Assembly: GCA_947497245.1 (NCBI GenBank)
Contig: CANMFO010000002.1
Location: 558,001 to 622,000, forward strand
Direction of reading: 5' to 3'
Origin: an uncultured Flavobacteriaceae bacterium
Lineage (GTDB): Bacteria; Bacteroidota; Bacteroidia; Flavobacteriales; Flavobacteriaceae
DNA: 64,000 nucleotides
How positions within the stretch are numbered: the first letter of the stretch is position 1; each line of letters opens with the position of its first letter. A program made the position numbers and the translations under genes. The notes under the pieces are model-generated. The model was not told the DNA's origin. It did no database searches and was given only the letters and a program-made list of their open reading frames with translations. Of this stretch, positions 9,099 through 18,974 are shown one piece after another.

Positions 9099-9726
9099 GG
9101 GTCCCATGAATACCAGGAACAAAGTCGCTTGGGTCGTTTTTGCCGTTTTGGCCATGGGGGTAGGGCTGTACCCCCTCTTGTATTTTTTTGTTGATCGGGA
9201 GTTTGGACTGCTGGCCTCCAAGAGCGGTGCCCTACTGTCAAATGGTATTTGGAATACCGGGTTTTATGGCCATATTCTTTTTGGTGGTCTGGCCCTTATG
9301 GTAGGCTGGGTGCAGTTCAGCAAAAGAATTCGCAACGCCCATTTGGGGCGTCATCGGAATATCGGTAAACTGTATGTTGTTTCGGCCCTGATAAGCGGTG
9401 TATGCGGTATGTATATTGCGTTTTATGCCACAGGGGGCACTATGGCCATGTTCGGGTTTTTGGGCCTTGGAACGGTTTGGTTGTACACCACGCTAAAGGC
9501 CTACCTGGCCGTACGGAACGGCGATTTGAAACTGCATCGGGCCATGATGGTCTACAGTTATGCCGCTTGTTTCGCCGCTGTGACCCTGCGTTTATGGTTG
9601 CCCATGCTTACAATAGCCTTCGGCGATTTTGTGACCGCTTATCGACTGGTCGCCTGGCTTTGCTGGGTTCCCAATATGATATTCGCCTTTTTCTGGGTAC
9701 GGAAGGGGGGCTTGAATTTGGGATGA
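9091..9726 (+). CDS. DUF2306 family membrane protein
   Basis: This 211-residue integral membrane protein has about six hydrophobic segments. It carries the family pattern of conserved histidines: GHILFGGLAL, HLGRHRNIGKLY and LHRAMMVYSYAA. The start at 9091 overlaps the esterase gene; Met6 at 9106 is an equally good start. The family has no established function. Co-transcription with the upstream esterase is likely from the overlap. Confidence 0.8.
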   Translation: MNKGPMNTRNKVAWVVFAVLAMGVGLYPLLYFFVDREFGLLASKSGALLSNGIWNTGFYGHILFGGLALMVGWVQFSKRIRNAHLGRHRNIGKLYVVSALISGVCGMYIAFYATGGTMAMFGFLGLGTVWLYTTLKAYLAVRNGDLKLHRAMMVYSYAACFAAVTLRLWLPMLTIAFGDFVTAYRLVAWLCWVPNMIFAFFWVRKGGLNLG

Positions 9727-9948
9727 GGAAATTCAGGGATGGTTTTTGCGGGAATATAAGGGAAATTCATCCCCCGCGGTGCGGCTAAAAAATGGCCGAA
9801 GGGCTACACCATAGGGGGCGATCGCCCGAACGCTGAAATGCGGGAAAACGGGAACGCGCAGAGGCCCTGGGAAAACCAAAACGGGAGGTGCGTTCCTAAA
9901 ATAGCCGATAATTTTTCCTATTTTTAAAGTCCATTTAAACAATCTGGG

Positions 9949-10407
9949 ATGAGCTGGACCAATCTATTCAACACTACAGGTGCCCAAGAGGCCATTTCAC
10001 GGATCCATGCACTGAATCGCGACACGCCACAATTATGGGGAAAGATGAACGTTGCCCAAATGTTGGCCCATTTGAACGCGGCCTACGAACTGGTCTACGA
10101 TAACAAACACCCTAAACCCAAAGGTTTTCAGAAATTTATGATCAAACTCTTTGCGAAGAATGTGGTGGTGGGGCCTAAACCGTACAAAAAGAACACCCGA
10201 ACCGCGCCCATGTTCATGATCGAGGGGGACCGGGATTTTGAAACGGAAAAAAACCGATTGATCGAATACATCAACAAGACGCAACAGTTGGGTGGGGCAC
10301 ATTTTAATGGAAAGGAGTCCCATGCCTTTGGTCCTCTGGCGGAAGGGGAATGGAACACCCTTTTCTCAAAACACTTGGACCACCATTTACAACAATTTGG
10401 CGTATAG
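9949..10407 (+). CDS. DUF1569 (DinB-like) protein
   Basis: This 152-residue soluble helical protein matches the DUF1569 family within the DinB/YfiT-like four-helix fold. Conserved histidines sit in [11 protein letters not shown] and near the C terminus in [10 protein letters not shown]; in this superfamily such histidines bind a metal. The substrate is unknown. The about 220 bases before it contain nothing supported. Confidence 0.8.
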   Translation: MSWTNLFNTTGAQEAISRIHALNRDTPQLWGKMNVAQMLAHLNAAYELVYDNKHPKPKGFQKFMIKLFAKNVVVGPKPYKKNTRTAPMFMIEGDRDFETEKNRLIEYINKTQQLGGAHFNGKESHAFGPLAEGEWNTLFSKHLDHHLQQFGV

Positions 10408-10499
10408 TCCGGGTATCACTTACGGAGTGCTGGATGGCTCAATGGTTTTGCAAGGCAGTTTCGGCAAAAATAAAAACATACCAATTTAAAGGGAATCAT

Positions 10500-10871
10500 A
10501 TGAAATTAGGCGCATTTTCGATCAGTTTGAATGTCAAGGACATCAAGGTTTCAAAACAATTTTATGAGGACCTGGGGTTTTCGGTATTTGCCGGGGATAT
10601 GGAACGGAATTATCTGATCATGAAGAACGGGGAAACCTTGATAGGACTGTTTCAGGGCATGTTCGAGGACAATATTTTGACCTTTAATCCAGGGTGGGAT
10701 CAAAATGCGAACCCTTTGAAATCGTTTGAGGACGTACGGGAGGTCCAACGTCAGCTCAAGGACAAGGGAATAAAGCTGGATAGGGAGGCGGACGAAAGCA
10801 CTTCCGGACCGGCAAGTATCGTTGTTGTCGACCCCGATGGAAACCCCATTCTTATCGACCAGCACGTTTAG
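10500..10871 (+). CDS. VOC (glyoxalase/bleomycin resistance) family protein
   Basis: This is a 123-residue protein with the vicinal oxygen chelate fold. It opens with [22 protein letters not shown] and ends with the family-typical [11 protein letters not shown], which supplies the usual glutamine/acidic metal-site region. The start at 10500 is chosen because the fold begins there; the reading frame is open further upstream but overlaps the previous gene. The substrate is unknown. Confidence 0.85.
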   Translation: MKLGAFSISLNVKDIKVSKQFYEDLGFSVFAGDMERNYLIMKNGETLIGLFQGMFEDNILTFNPGWDQNANPLKSFEDVREVQRQLKDKGIKLDREADESTSGPASIVVVDPDGNPILIDQHV

Positions 10872-10921
10872 CACTGTCCTTCGGACTTCGCGGCCGCACC
10901 GCCCAACTAAATATTGGAATC

Positions 10922-11251
10922 ATGGAAATTTGGAAAGAACGCCTGAAGATGTACGATGCCCTGGTGGCCAAATGCTCCCGGTTTGAACGCAAGGGAAAGA
11001 CCATGCCCTATACTTCGGCGAACGGCTATATGTTTTCCCTGCTTAACAAAGCCGGGGAGTTTGGAATCCGTTTTTCGAAGGAGGTGCAGGAAAAATATAT
11101 GAAAGAACTCGACACTACCATCTACAGATCGTATGGCGCCGTGATGAAGGGCTATATTTTGATTCCGGATCACCTATTGGAAGATTTGGACACGCTCTCC
11201 AACTACCTCAATGAAAGTTATGATTATGTGATGACTTTGGAGCCAAAGTAG
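10922..11251 (+). CDS. Small protein, possibly TfoX N-terminal-like
   Basis: This 109-residue soluble protein has a short alpha/beta layout. A segment (NGYMFSLLNKAGEFGIRFS) and a later SYGAVMKGYILIP segment faintly recall the N-terminal domain of TfoX/Sxy proteins. This assignment is weak. Codon pattern and size fit a real gene. It follows the VOC gene by 50 bases and may share its transcript. Confidence 0.6.
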   Translation: MEIWKERLKMYDALVAKCSRFERKGKTMPYTSANGYMFSLLNKAGEFGIRFSKEVQEKYMKELDTTIYRSYGAVMKGYILIPDHLLEDLDTLSNYLNESYDYVMTLEPK

Positions 11252-11479
11252 GTGGACCTAACTCCGTAATGGGGAAAAGTCAGACTGTGCGTTCGACAGG
11301 GTGGTTGTCCTGATCAAAACTACTCAAGAATTTTGCTTGGAAGCTCGATCGATCCCTTGTTTAGCGAAATGAAACAATATGCCCAATATGTGTTCCAACA
11401 GTTAAGGTTGCTTTTGGTTACCCGCAATAACATTTACATTTAGTATCTTGTTAGCTTCTGCAATCCAAAAAACGACCCA

Positions 11480-12337
11480 ATGAAACAAACCCTTTCTTTA
11501 TTTGTACTTAGTCTTGTCATTTCCGTGTCGGCCCTGGGCCAGAGCGGAAAAGTGCACGACAACCTTTCCATGACCAGTAAAATCCTGAAAAGCGAGCGTA
11601 AATATGCCGTTTACCTGCCACCGGATTATGAAACCTCCGACCGGAGCTATCCTGTTTTGTACCTGCTCCATGGAGCGGGGGACGACCAAACCGGTTGGGT
11701 GCAGTTCGGCGAGGTACTTCGAATCACGGACAATGCCATCAAAGATGGTACGGCAACTCCAATGATCATTATAATGCCCGATGCCAATACCGGTAAACGG
11801 GGGTATTTCAACATTGGGGATTGGAAATATGAGGACTTCTTTTTCGAGGAATTGATGCCCTATGTGGAACAGAAGTACCGCATTAAAGCTGAAAAGCGGT
11901 ACCGCGCGGTAGCCGGACTTTCCATGGGCGGCGGCGGCTCCTTTATGTACGCACTGCACCATCCCGAACTGTTCTCGTCGGCCTGCCCCTTAAGTGCTTA
12001 TGTGGGGCCATTAACCTTGGACAATTTGAAGGAGAGATTAAAAAGGAGCGATGAAAAATATTCCGCCGCCGAAATCAAGGACTATTTTGAGAGGCACAAT
12101 GCCCTGAACCTTATCGAGAGCGTTCCCGTAAAGGATATCAAATCGGTTCGGTGGTACATCGATTGTGGGGATGACGATTTCCTGTACGAAGGAAACAGCT
12201 TGGTGCACATCGCCATGACCAAAAAGGAAATTCCCCATGAGTACCGGGTGCGGGATGGGCGACATAATTGGACCTACTGGAGGGAATCGCTTCCCACGGT
12301 CCTGGGCTTTGTGTCCGACGCGTTCCATCAATATTAA
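11480..12337 (+). CDS. Secreted esterase (CE1/esterase D-like)
   Basis: This 285-residue serine hydrolase has a signal peptide cleaved near ALGQS. The motifs are LLHGAGDDQTGW (oxyanion side), the nucleophile motif GLSMGGGGS, an acidic CGDDD segment and a DGRHNWTYWRESL ending that supplies the catalytic histidine. This is the layout of feruloyl/acetyl-xylan esterases and S-formylglutathione hydrolase relatives. The signal peptide points to a periplasmic carbohydrate esterase, but the substrate is inferred only. The 228 bases upstream hold no visible gene. Confidence 0.85.
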   Translation: MKQTLSLFVLSLVISVSALGQSGKVHDNLSMTSKILKSERKYAVYLPPDYETSDRSYPVLYLLHGAGDDQTGWVQFGEVLRITDNAIKDGTATPMIIIMPDANTGKRGYFNIGDWKYEDFFFEELMPYVEQKYRIKAEKRYRAVAGLSMGGGGSFMYALHHPELFSSACPLSAYVGPLTLDNLKERLKRSDEKYSAAEIKDYFERHNALNLIESVPVKDIKSVRWYIDCGDDDFLYEGNSLVHIAMTKKEIPHEYRVRDGRHNWTYWRESLPTVLGFVSDAFHQY

Positions 12338-12342
12338 CGCCA

Positions 12343-12531
12343 ATGATCAATAAAAAACTTGTGGCCCAAGTGGTGGCGGGCATTGTGCTTTTCACCCTGA
12401 TTTCCGTTGTTTTGGAAAAAGAATACACCCAGGCGGTCTTTCTGGAAAAATTTTGGAATGGACTTGTATTCGGGGCCATCTATGGGGTCTTTGTTTGGGC
12501 CAGGAACAAATTCAAGAGCAATAAGGAATAG
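12343..12531 (+). CDS. Small membrane protein
   Basis: This is a 62-residue protein with two hydrophobic stretches (about 6-23 and 38-53) and a positively charged tail. It starts five bases after the esterase gene and ends one base before the aldo/keto reductase start, so it is probably part of that operon. No family was recognised. Confidence 0.65.
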   Translation: MINKKLVAQVVAGIVLFTLISVVLEKEYTQAVFLEKFWNGLVFGAIYGVFVWARNKFKSNKE

Positions 12532-12532
12532 T

Positions 12533-13504
12533 ATGAAATACAGAAAGTTCGGGAGAACCGATTGGCAACTGAGCGAAGTGGGCTACGGTATGTGGGGCAT
12601 GGCGGGTTGGACAGAATCCGATGATCTCCAATCCTCTAGGTCCCTGGACCTGGCAGTGGAAAGGGGCGTCAACTTTTTTGATACCGCTTGGGGCTACGGT
12701 GAGGGGCACAGCGAGGAATTATTGGGCCAGTTGGTGCGGCGTCACCCAGATAAAAAGTTGTATACGGCCAGTAAAATCCCTCCCAAGAACTTCCAATGGC
12801 CCGCCAAACCCGAATACAGCTTCGAGGAATCCTACCCGACCTCCCATGTGGTGGAATATACGGACAAGACCCTCAGGAACCTGGGCCTGGAACAGGTCGA
12901 TCTGATGCAGTTCCACACCTGGGACGATGGCTGGTCCGATAGGGAAGAGTGGCAACGCGCCATAGAGGACCTGAAAGCCGCTGGAAAAATAGCCGCCATG
13001 GGCATCAGCGTGAACCGTTGGGAGCCGGAAAACGGTATTGGGGCACTGAAAACGGGACTACTGGATGCGGTGCAGGTCATTTACAACATTTTTGACCAAA
13101 ACCCAGAGGATGTACTTTTTCCACTTTGCGACCAAATGGACCTAGGGGTTATTGCCCGGGTTCCCTTTGATGAAGGTACCCTGACGGGAAATATCACCAA
13201 GGAGACCACCTTCCCCGAGGGCGATTGGCGGGGCACTTATTTCGTACCGGAAAACCTCGTTTCCAGTGTCGAACACGCAGACGCGTTGCGACCCTTGATC
13301 CCGGAGGGGATGACCATGGCCGAAATGGCACTGCGCTTTATTCTGATGAACCGATCGGTGGGTACCATTATTCCGGGGATGCGCAAGGAACGCAATGTTT
13401 TGGCAAATACCGCGACAAGCGATGGCAACGGATTGTCCGCAGCACTGCACCAAGAACTGCGGAAACACCGTTGGGACCGGAAACCAACTACTTGGTCGCA
13501 GTGA
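12533..13504 (+). CDS. Aldo/keto reductase
   Basis: This 323-residue NADPH-dependent oxidoreductase has a TIM-barrel fold. It begins with MKYRKFGRTDWQLSEVGYG and has the FFDTAWGYGEGHSEELLG active-site segment containing the Asp and Tyr. The catalytic lysine is in YTASKIPP, the histidine in LMQFHTWDD, and a C-terminal IIPGMRKERNV loop is the cofactor loop. The start at 12533 is chosen because it begins the family fold. The substrate is unknown. Confidence 0.95.
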   Translation: MKYRKFGRTDWQLSEVGYGMWGMAGWTESDDLQSSRSLDLAVERGVNFFDTAWGYGEGHSEELLGQLVRRHPDKKLYTASKIPPKNFQWPAKPEYSFEESYPTSHVVEYTDKTLRNLGLEQVDLMQFHTWDDGWSDREEWQRAIEDLKAAGKIAAMGISVNRWEPENGIGALKTGLLDAVQVIYNIFDQNPEDVLFPLCDQMDLGVIARVPFDEGTLTGNITKETTFPEGDWRGTYFVPENLVSSVEHADALRPLIPEGMTMAEMALRFILMNRSVGTIIPGMRKERNVLANTATSDGNGLSAALHQELRKHRWDRKPTTWSQ

Positions 13505-13564
13505 AAAGTGGCATGGGACCCTTGTACCAGTGGCATACAGGGGAACGTTCCTTGGACCAATGGC

Positions 13565-13990
13565 CTATTTTGCAAACAACTGCCCAATATCCTTAAAAGC
13601 CTTGAATTCCAGGGCGTTACCAGAAGGATCTAGAAAGAACATGGTGGCCTGTTCACCCACTTCCCCCTCAAACCGAATATAGGGTTCGATGACGAATTGG
13701 ATCCCCTTGGATTTCAGTTCCGCCGAAAAAGATTGGAAGGTTTCCCAGGGAAGTACCACGCCATAGTGCGGTACGGGAACGGCATGTCCATCCACGGGAT
13801 TGTGGTGCAGTGCTTCATCTGTTGCCTTGGGCTTGTAGTGGATCACCAATTGATGTCCGAAGAGGTTAAAATCGACCCAATGGTCGCTACTGCGACCTTC
13901 CACACAATTTAGGGTTTCGCGATAGAAATTACGGCATTCTTCCAGGTTGTGGACAGGAATCGCGATATGGAAAGGGGTAAGTGCTGCCAT
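13565..13990 (-). CDS. VOC family protein
   Basis: This 141-residue glyoxalase-fold protein starts with [17 protein letters not shown] (metal His) and ends with [16 protein letters not shown] (metal Glu). It also carries [13 protein letters not shown] in the middle. The pattern fits the catechol dioxygenase/glyoxalase-like branch. The start at 13990 matches where the fold begins. It is convergent with the aldo/keto reductase and lies downstream of a hydrolase gene on the same strand. Confidence 0.9.
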   Translation of the reverse strand: MAALTPFHIAIPVHNLEECRNFYRETLNCVEGRSSDHWVDFNLFGHQLVIHYKPKATDEALHHNPVDGHAVPVPHYGVVLPWETFQSFSAELKSKGIQFVIEPYIRFEGEVGEQATMFFLDPSGNALEFKAFKDIGQLFAK

Positions 13991-14015
13991 ATTCTTTATA
14001 AAAATATGAATTTGT

Positions 14016-14855
14016 TCATGACCTGAGAAATTCCACGATCTGATTTCGAACCTTGTCCTGATGCAGGGAGTGGCCGAGCCCCCTGGTTTTGATAAAAACA
14101 CTGTCCTCCCAATTGGCATGTACCTGTTCGGAGCACCGAATGGGGGCAATGGCATCGAGTTCATCGTGGATGAGCAACCCTTTTTTCGAAATTTGCCTTA
14201 CGAACTTGGGAGTTGAAAAATCGCTGAATCCAAACTTAAAGGTGCTAACGAAATAATCCTCAAGGCCGTCCATTAGCTTTTTGTTGAGGCCCAGTATGTT
14301 CTGGTACTGTTTCATGAAATCGGAAAGTTCGGAAGGGGCTCCCAAGGACACCATTTTCTGGATGTTGTCGTTTTTGTACTTGTACTGGTTGTATAGCATG
14401 GTCATTCCACCCAGAGAATGCCCAATAATGTACTTTGGGTCGTAGGTGTCGATTACCTTTTGGGCGGAATCGGCGTATAGGGGGGCGTGCAGCACAGAAC
14501 CGCCGGAATTGCCGTGGGCAGGTGCGTCGAAGGCAACGATATTGTATCCCTCTTTGCGTAGGACGGGGATCAGATTGCGCCAGCGAAAGGTATTGCTCTC
14601 CCACCCGTGCATCAACAGGATCGTGGGTCCGTCGCCCTGCCAGCGATAGACCTGGAGGGATAGATCGGGCAATTCAAGAATATCGTCCTTGGCATTTTCA
14701 AGAAAAGACCGTTGTTCCTTTAGTACCCTGCCCTTTCTGGGCGTGCAAAAAAGAAGAAACGCCTTTTCCATGATCCTTTTATTGGAAAAAAATACCATGG
14801 CATTGAAATAGTTGCCATAGACCTTCGGGATAATTCGATTCAGTAGTTTTTTCAT
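14016..14855 (-). CDS. Alpha/beta hydrolase
   Basis: This 279-residue serine hydrolase has an HGWES oxyanion motif, a nucleophile elbow GHSLGG and a C-terminal HSLHQD with the catalytic histidine. The N-terminal 60 residues are basic and may associate with the membrane. It is divergent from the HxlR regulator. A palindrome just upstream of its start suggests that the regulator controls it. Confidence 0.92.
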   Translation of the reverse strand: MKKLLNRIIPKVYGNYFNAMVFFSNKRIMEKAFLLFCTPRKGRVLKEQRSFLENAKDDILELPDLSLQVYRWQGDGPTILLMHGWESNTFRWRNLIPVLRKEGYNIVAFDAPAHGNSGGSVLHAPLYADSAQKVIDTYDPKYIIGHSLGGMTMLYNQYKYKNDNIQKMVSLGAPSELSDFMKQYQNILGLNKKLMDGLEDYFVSTFKFGFSDFSTPKFVRQISKKGLLIHDELDAIAPIRCSEQVHANWEDSVFIKTRGLGHSLHQDKVRNQIVEFLRS

Positions 14856-14866
14856 TTCTGAAATAC

Positions 14867-14883
14867 AGTTACTTTTTGTAACT
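14867..14883. promoter_or_regulatory. Candidate HxlR operator (perfect inverted repeat)
   Basis: AGTTAC-TTTTT-GTAACT is a perfect 6-bp inverted repeat with a five-base spacer. It lies in the 78-base gap between the divergent alpha/beta hydrolase and HxlR genes, 12 bases from the hydrolase start. Confidence 0.55.
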
Positions 14884-14933
14884 TACTCTTTATTTTATAC
14901 TAAAATTACGAATTACTTTACAATAAAAAGGAA

Positions 14934-15401
14934 GTGTCAAAAGAAGCATTAGGTATGGAAATGGAAACTGTTACTGAAAATCAGAAGGTTAAGACCGCTA
15001 AAAAATTAAAAAAAATGTTCGGTCATATGGATCGTCGTCAAATGGAGTATTGTCCGATCCGTGATGTCATGGCATTGGCCTCGGATAAATGGAGTATCCT
15101 TATTCTATTGTATTTGGGCTATTACCCTGTTTTGCGGTTCAATGCGATAAAGAAAAAGGTTTACGGCATTTCGAACAAAGTACTCAGTGAGCGCTTGAAG
15201 ATGTTGGAGTCTGATGGATATCTAAAGCGCACGCTCTTTCCGGAGGTTCCGATCCGGGTCGAATACCGACTTACCGATTTTGGGCACTCCTATGTGGAAA
15301 AACTCTTGGATTTAACGGAGTGGGTGACCACATACAGCGATCAGGTGGTTGCCAATCGAATGGAATATGGAAAATCGGAAGGCCCTTGTTCAGGGAGCTG
15401 A
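14934..15401 (+). CDS. HxlR family transcriptional regulator
   Basis: This 155-residue winged-helix regulator carries the HxlR signature. A cysteine sits at the start of the domain (YCPIRDVMALASDKWSILIL), followed by RFNAIKKKVYGISNKVLSERLKMLE as the recognition helix, and a wing near RVEYRLTDFG. Translation starts at GTG 14934 or ATG 14955; both leave the domain intact. HxlR proteins often answer to electrophiles or aldehydes. The divergent hydrolase is the likely target. Confidence 0.93.
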   Translation: MSKEALGMEMETVTENQKVKTAKKLKKMFGHMDRRQMEYCPIRDVMALASDKWSILILLYLGYYPVLRFNAIKKKVYGISNKVLSERLKMLESDGYLKRTLFPEVPIRVEYRLTDFGHSYVEKLLDLTEWVTTYSDQVVANRMEYGKSEGPCSGS

Positions 15402-15537
15402 TTCCAAATATTCGGATAGCTTTCCCGACCCTCCCATATTTCGATTTTACCAAGCCCCGACCTGCCCGCCCATCCCAGGACAGCCTGTATGGCCCGGATA
15501 TACCGAATCTTGGACGTGCTATTTTGCCCGAACCCTT

Positions 15538-16086
15538 TCAGTCCCACCCCAGCATCATGTATTTTACCTTGGCCTTGTCCGGAATCTGCACGGCTTCGAT
15601 GTTCACGCTGGAGGCGTAGCGCAAACTGCTCGGAAGTTCTTCCTTGCTAATGGTGAAATATACCTCGCTCTGCTTCACCAAGATCAATAGGTTATTGGTG
15701 GAGGTAAGCACTTTTTTGATCGTATAGGCCTCCTTGATGTCTTTGAAGGTGCTATTGATGTTGACTCCCTTTTCGGTTTTAAACCTGGGGTCCTCGAAGC
15801 GAATGTTCTGCACGGTGGGAATACTATCGCCACTTGGCGTCAAGGTCAACAGCAAACGTCCCCCCTTCTCAAAGATCTTGAATTTTCTTGCACGGTTTCC
15901 CAGGTTCAGTGCCGTGGTATCCTTGACCACGGAGTCTTGGGCAAAGATCAGTTCAACGTCCCTGGCCAAGCTGGTTTTCTCCAATTTGCCCACCGCGCTG
16001 TTGGTAATCAGGAAAGTGGTGTCGATTTCTTTTTTGCAGCTGCTCAGGAGCAAGGCCAAAAACAAAAAGGGAATACAGTATTTCAT
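15538..16086 (-). CDS. Lipoprotein of unknown function
   Basis: This 182-residue protein has a lipoprotein signal ending at the lipobox LSSC (Cys17). The mature part is predicted mostly beta, with no cysteine and no catalytic motif that I recognise. It lies 20 bases downstream of the HerA-like ATPase gene on the same strand. The gap before it (15402-15537) holds nothing supported. Confidence 0.75.
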   Translation of the reverse strand: MKYCIPFLFLALLLSSCKKEIDTTFLITNSAVGKLEKTSLARDVELIFAQDSVVKDTTALNLGNRARKFKIFEKGGRLLLTLTPSGDSIPTVQNIRFEDPRFKTEKGVNINSTFKDIKEAYTIKKVLTSTNNLLILVKQSEVYFTISKEELPSSLRYASSVNIEAVQIPDKAKVKYMMLGWD

Positions 16087-16106
16087 GGAATCACGGTTCT
16101 TTTTTG

Positions 16107-17627
16107 CTATCGTATTACCTTTTTCAATATTCCAAAGACACTGCGAATAAAGGTGGCACTGGTTAGTACTTTGACCACTGGATGCATCGCAGTGCTCCTT
16201 CTACGTCTTGTCGTTCTTTGGGTCGAAGGCCTGGCCCTTTCCTTTTCGGCTTCCTTCGCCGCTGCCTTTTCCGCCCTTTCAATTTTTTCGTTCAAGAGCT
16301 CGTAGGCGCTTTCGCGATCGACGATCTCATTGTATTTTTTGACCAGTTTCGATTTGCCGATGGCCGCCTCCAGTTCACTGGGGGTCAAAATATCCATACG
16401 GCTCATGGGCGCCCGTAACAAAGTGGCGGCCAAAGGGGTGGGTCTCCCTTTCTCGTCCAAGGCGGCGACCAGGGCTTCCCCGATACCAAGGGAGGTCAAT
16501 ACTTCCTTAGTGTCGTAATATTCCGATTCCGGATAGTTCTCTGCGGTGAGTTTTATGGCCTTGCGGTCCTTGGCAGTAAATGCCCTTAGGGCATGCTGCA
16601 CCTTCAGTCCCAATTGCGCCAGTACCTCATCGGGAACATCGGTGGGGTTCTGGGTCACAAAATACAGGCCGACGCCTTTCGAGCGTATCAATTTTACGAT
16701 ACTTTCAATTTGGTCCAACAACGCTTTGGACGCCTCGTTGAAAATTAAGTGGGCCTCATCGATAAAAAGGATCAGCTCGGGCCTGTCACTGTCCCCTTGT
16801 TCCGGAAACGTATCGTAAATTTCGGCCAACAGGCTCAGCATAAAAGTGGAAAACAATTTCGGGCGGTCCTGGATATCGGTCAAGCGCAAAATATTGATGT
16901 AGCCCCTTCCATTTTCATCGATTCGGGTGAGATCATCGACTTCAAACGATTTTTCCCCGAAGAAAAGGTCTGCCCCCTGCTGTTCCAGTTCAATGATCTT
17001 GCGCAAAATAGTGCCTGTGGAACTCGTACTTATTCGACCGTATTCCTTTGCAAATTCCTTCTTGCCCTCCTCTGTGGCGTACTGCAGCACCTTTTTAAAA
17101 TCCTTAAGGTCTAACAGGGGCAGTTTATTGTCGTCACAGTATTTAAAGATAACGGCCATTATCCCTTCCTGGGTTTCGGAAAGATCTAGGATTCGGGACA
17201 ACAGTACCGGCCCAAATTCAGAAACCGTGGCGCGCAGTTTTACCCCATCTTGTTCGGACAGTGACAGTATTTCGACGGGAAATCCCTTTGGCTCGAAGGG
17301 CAGCCCTATTTTGGCGTGGCGTTCGTCGATTTTTGGATGCCCGGGACTGGGCTGTGCAAGGCCGCTCAGATCTCCTTTCAAATCCATCAACAGGACGGGA
17401 ATGCCCTTGTCCGATAAATTTTCGGAAAGAACCTGCAAGGTCTTTGTTTTCCCCGTTCCCGTTGCCCCGGCAATCAGACCGTGGCGGTTCAGGGTTTTAA
17501 GGGGGATTTTTACAAATGCGTTGGTAACGGCCTCACCTTCCAACATGGCCGCGCCCATGGTGATGGAATCACCCTTTGTGGTATAGCCCGCTTCGATATG
17601 TTTAAAGAATTCGTCTTTGCTTCCCAT
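16107..17627 (-). CDS. HerA-like ATPase of the YjgR/DUF853 family
   Basis: This 506-residue P-loop ATPase has Walker A GATGTGKT (54-61), Walker B LILFIDEAH and an FVTQNPTDVPDEVLAQLG sensor region. These are hallmarks of the helicase HerA-like/DUF853 family. The C terminus adds a basic, alanine/glutamate-rich stretch and a hydrophobic end. The cellular role of this widespread family is not settled. It is probably co-transcribed with the downstream lipoprotein gene. Confidence 0.93.
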   Translation of the reverse strand: MGSKDEFFKHIEAGYTTKGDSITMGAAMLEGEAVTNAFVKIPLKTLNRHGLIAGATGTGKTKTLQVLSENLSDKGIPVLLMDLKGDLSGLAQPSPGHPKIDERHAKIGLPFEPKGFPVEILSLSEQDGVKLRATVSEFGPVLLSRILDLSETQEGIMAVIFKYCDDNKLPLLDLKDFKKVLQYATEEGKKEFAKEYGRISTSSTGTILRKIIELEQQGADLFFGEKSFEVDDLTRIDENGRGYINILRLTDIQDRPKLFSTFMLSLLAEIYDTFPEQGDSDRPELILFIDEAHLIFNEASKALLDQIESIVKLIRSKGVGLYFVTQNPTDVPDEVLAQLGLKVQHALRAFTAKDRKAIKLTAENYPESEYYDTKEVLTSLGIGEALVAALDEKGRPTPLAATLLRAPMSRMDILTPSELEAAIGKSKLVKKYNEIVDRESAYELLNEKIERAEKAAAKEAEKERARPSTQRTTRRRRSTAMHPVVKVLTSATFIRSVFGILKKVIR

Positions 17628-17756
17628 CTGGCTAATTTTGGGATAAAAATAGGGGATTTTTTTTGAGTTAAACAGTTTATCGGTTTAGAAGTTCGGTTCC
17701 TTCGGACATACCGGTGGAGGGGAATATTTTCCGACCTTGGAATTTGGAACCCGTAT

Positions 17757-17789
17757 TTTGAAATTTGTCCTTTGCACGGCCTATCTTTG
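17757..17789 (+). promoter_or_regulatory. Promoter of queE with almost no leader
   Basis: A -33 TTTG (17757-17760) and a -7 TATCTTTG (17782-17789) are separated by 21 bases. The queE start codon is only four bases after the -7 element, so the transcript would begin at or next to the ATG. Confidence 0.65.
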
Positions 17790-17793
17790 CCCC

Positions 17794-18426
17794 ATGGCAA
17801 AAGAAGGTGTTTTAACATTGGTCGACCATGGTCTAATGCTCCCTTTGATGGAGGAGTTCTATACGATCCAGGGCGAAGGCTTCCATAAGGGCACCGCGGC
17901 CTATTTCATTAGGGTGGGCGGCTGTGACGTGGGCTGCCATTGGTGCGATGTAAAGGAAAGCTGGAATGCGGATACCCATCCGCCCACAAGCATTGACCAT
18001 ATCGCGGGAAACGCGGCGGAATATTCCGATACCATAGTGGTAACCGGAGGGGAACCGCTCACCTGGGACATGGCTCCCTTGACCAGGGCCCTGAAGGCCA
18101 AAAATCTACAGACCCATATCGAAACCTCCGGGGCCTACCCCCTTACAGGGGAATGGGATTGGATTTGCCTGTCGCCCAAAAAAAACAAGCTTCCGGTGGC
18201 ACCCATTCACGATAAGGCCCAAGAATTGAAGATAATCGTCTACAACAAGCACGATCTGATCTTCGCCGAAGAGCAGGCGGCCCAGGTCCAAGATTCGTGC
18301 ATGCTCTATTTACAGCCCGAATGGAGCGTTCGGGAGAAGGTTACCCCCTTGATCGTTGCCTATGTCATGCAAAATCCCAAGTGGAAGGTGTCGCTGCAGA
18401 CGCATAAGTATTTGAACATTCCTTGA
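17794..18426 (+). CDS. queE: 7-carboxy-7-deazaguanine synthase QueE
   Basis: This 210-residue radical SAM enzyme converts 6-carboxytetrahydropterin to 7-carboxy-7-deazaguanine in queuosine precursor synthesis. The CxxxCxxC cluster motif is at Cys44, Cys48 and Cys51. It is preceded by EEFYTIQGEGFHKG and followed by VVTGGEPLTW, THIETSG and the C-terminal SLQTHKYLNIP ending typical of QueE. The start at 17794 is chosen because it fits the promoter and homologous starts; the frame is open further upstream. Confidence 0.95.
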   Translation: MAKEGVLTLVDHGLMLPLMEEFYTIQGEGFHKGTAAYFIRVGGCDVGCHWCDVKESWNADTHPPTSIDHIAGNAAEYSDTIVVTGGEPLTWDMAPLTRALKAKNLQTHIETSGAYPLTGEWDWICLSPKKNKLPVAPIHDKAQELKIIVYNKHDLIFAEEQAAQVQDSCMLYLQPEWSVREKVTPLIVAYVMQNPKWKVSLQTHKYLNIP

Positions 18427-18634
18427 AATTTGGAAAGCACGGGCACTTTTTCATGAACAGGACCAAAAGGCATTCTGCAAAACAGTCTTGGCCTTCGCCC
18501 GTCCCAATGCTTTAAAAGGCGATAATGCGGTACCAAGGTTCGCCCAAGAAATACCCAAATGCATTTTTTTCTGGTTTTTGTCCCTTACTTTTATATGGAT
18601 TTGTCTACATAGTGAACAAATAAATATTTTAAGT

Positions 18635-18973
18635 ATGAAAAATTTTATGATTTTGATCAGGGAAGACGCATCGGCAATGGCGAACATGTCGGAATCCGAG
18701 GCGCAGGCGGAAATCCAGGAGTACGTGAATTGGGTGGAAGGCATGGCCAAAACCGACAACTATATCTCTGGTGATCCCCTGGAATCGGAAGGGCGCTATA
18801 TCGGGAAGGACGAGGTACACTCGGATGGACCGTTTATTGAATCCAAAGAGGCCATTACGGGCTATGTGCTGATCAAGGCGGAGAATATGGAAAAGGCCCT
18901 GGAGTTGGCCAAGGGCTGCCCGGTATACAAAAACAACGGCGCGGTCGAATTGCGACCGATCATGAAATATTAG
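18635..18973 (+). CDS. YCII-related/DGPF protein
   Basis: This 112-residue ferredoxin-like fold protein contains the DGPF motif (DGPFIESKEAITGY) that defines the YCII/DGPF family, and a C-terminal VELRPIM. DGPF proteins are the conserved genomic partner of ECF42-type sigma factors, and the next gene is one. The start at 18635 is chosen because the fold begins there. The function of DGPF proteins is not established. About 200 bases upstream hold no gene. Confidence 0.93.
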   Translation: MKNFMILIREDASAMANMSESEAQAEIQEYVNWVEGMAKTDNYISGDPLESEGRYIGKDEVHSDGPFIESKEAITGYVLIKAENMEKALELAKGCPVYKNNGAVELRPIMKY

Positions 18974-18974
18974 C

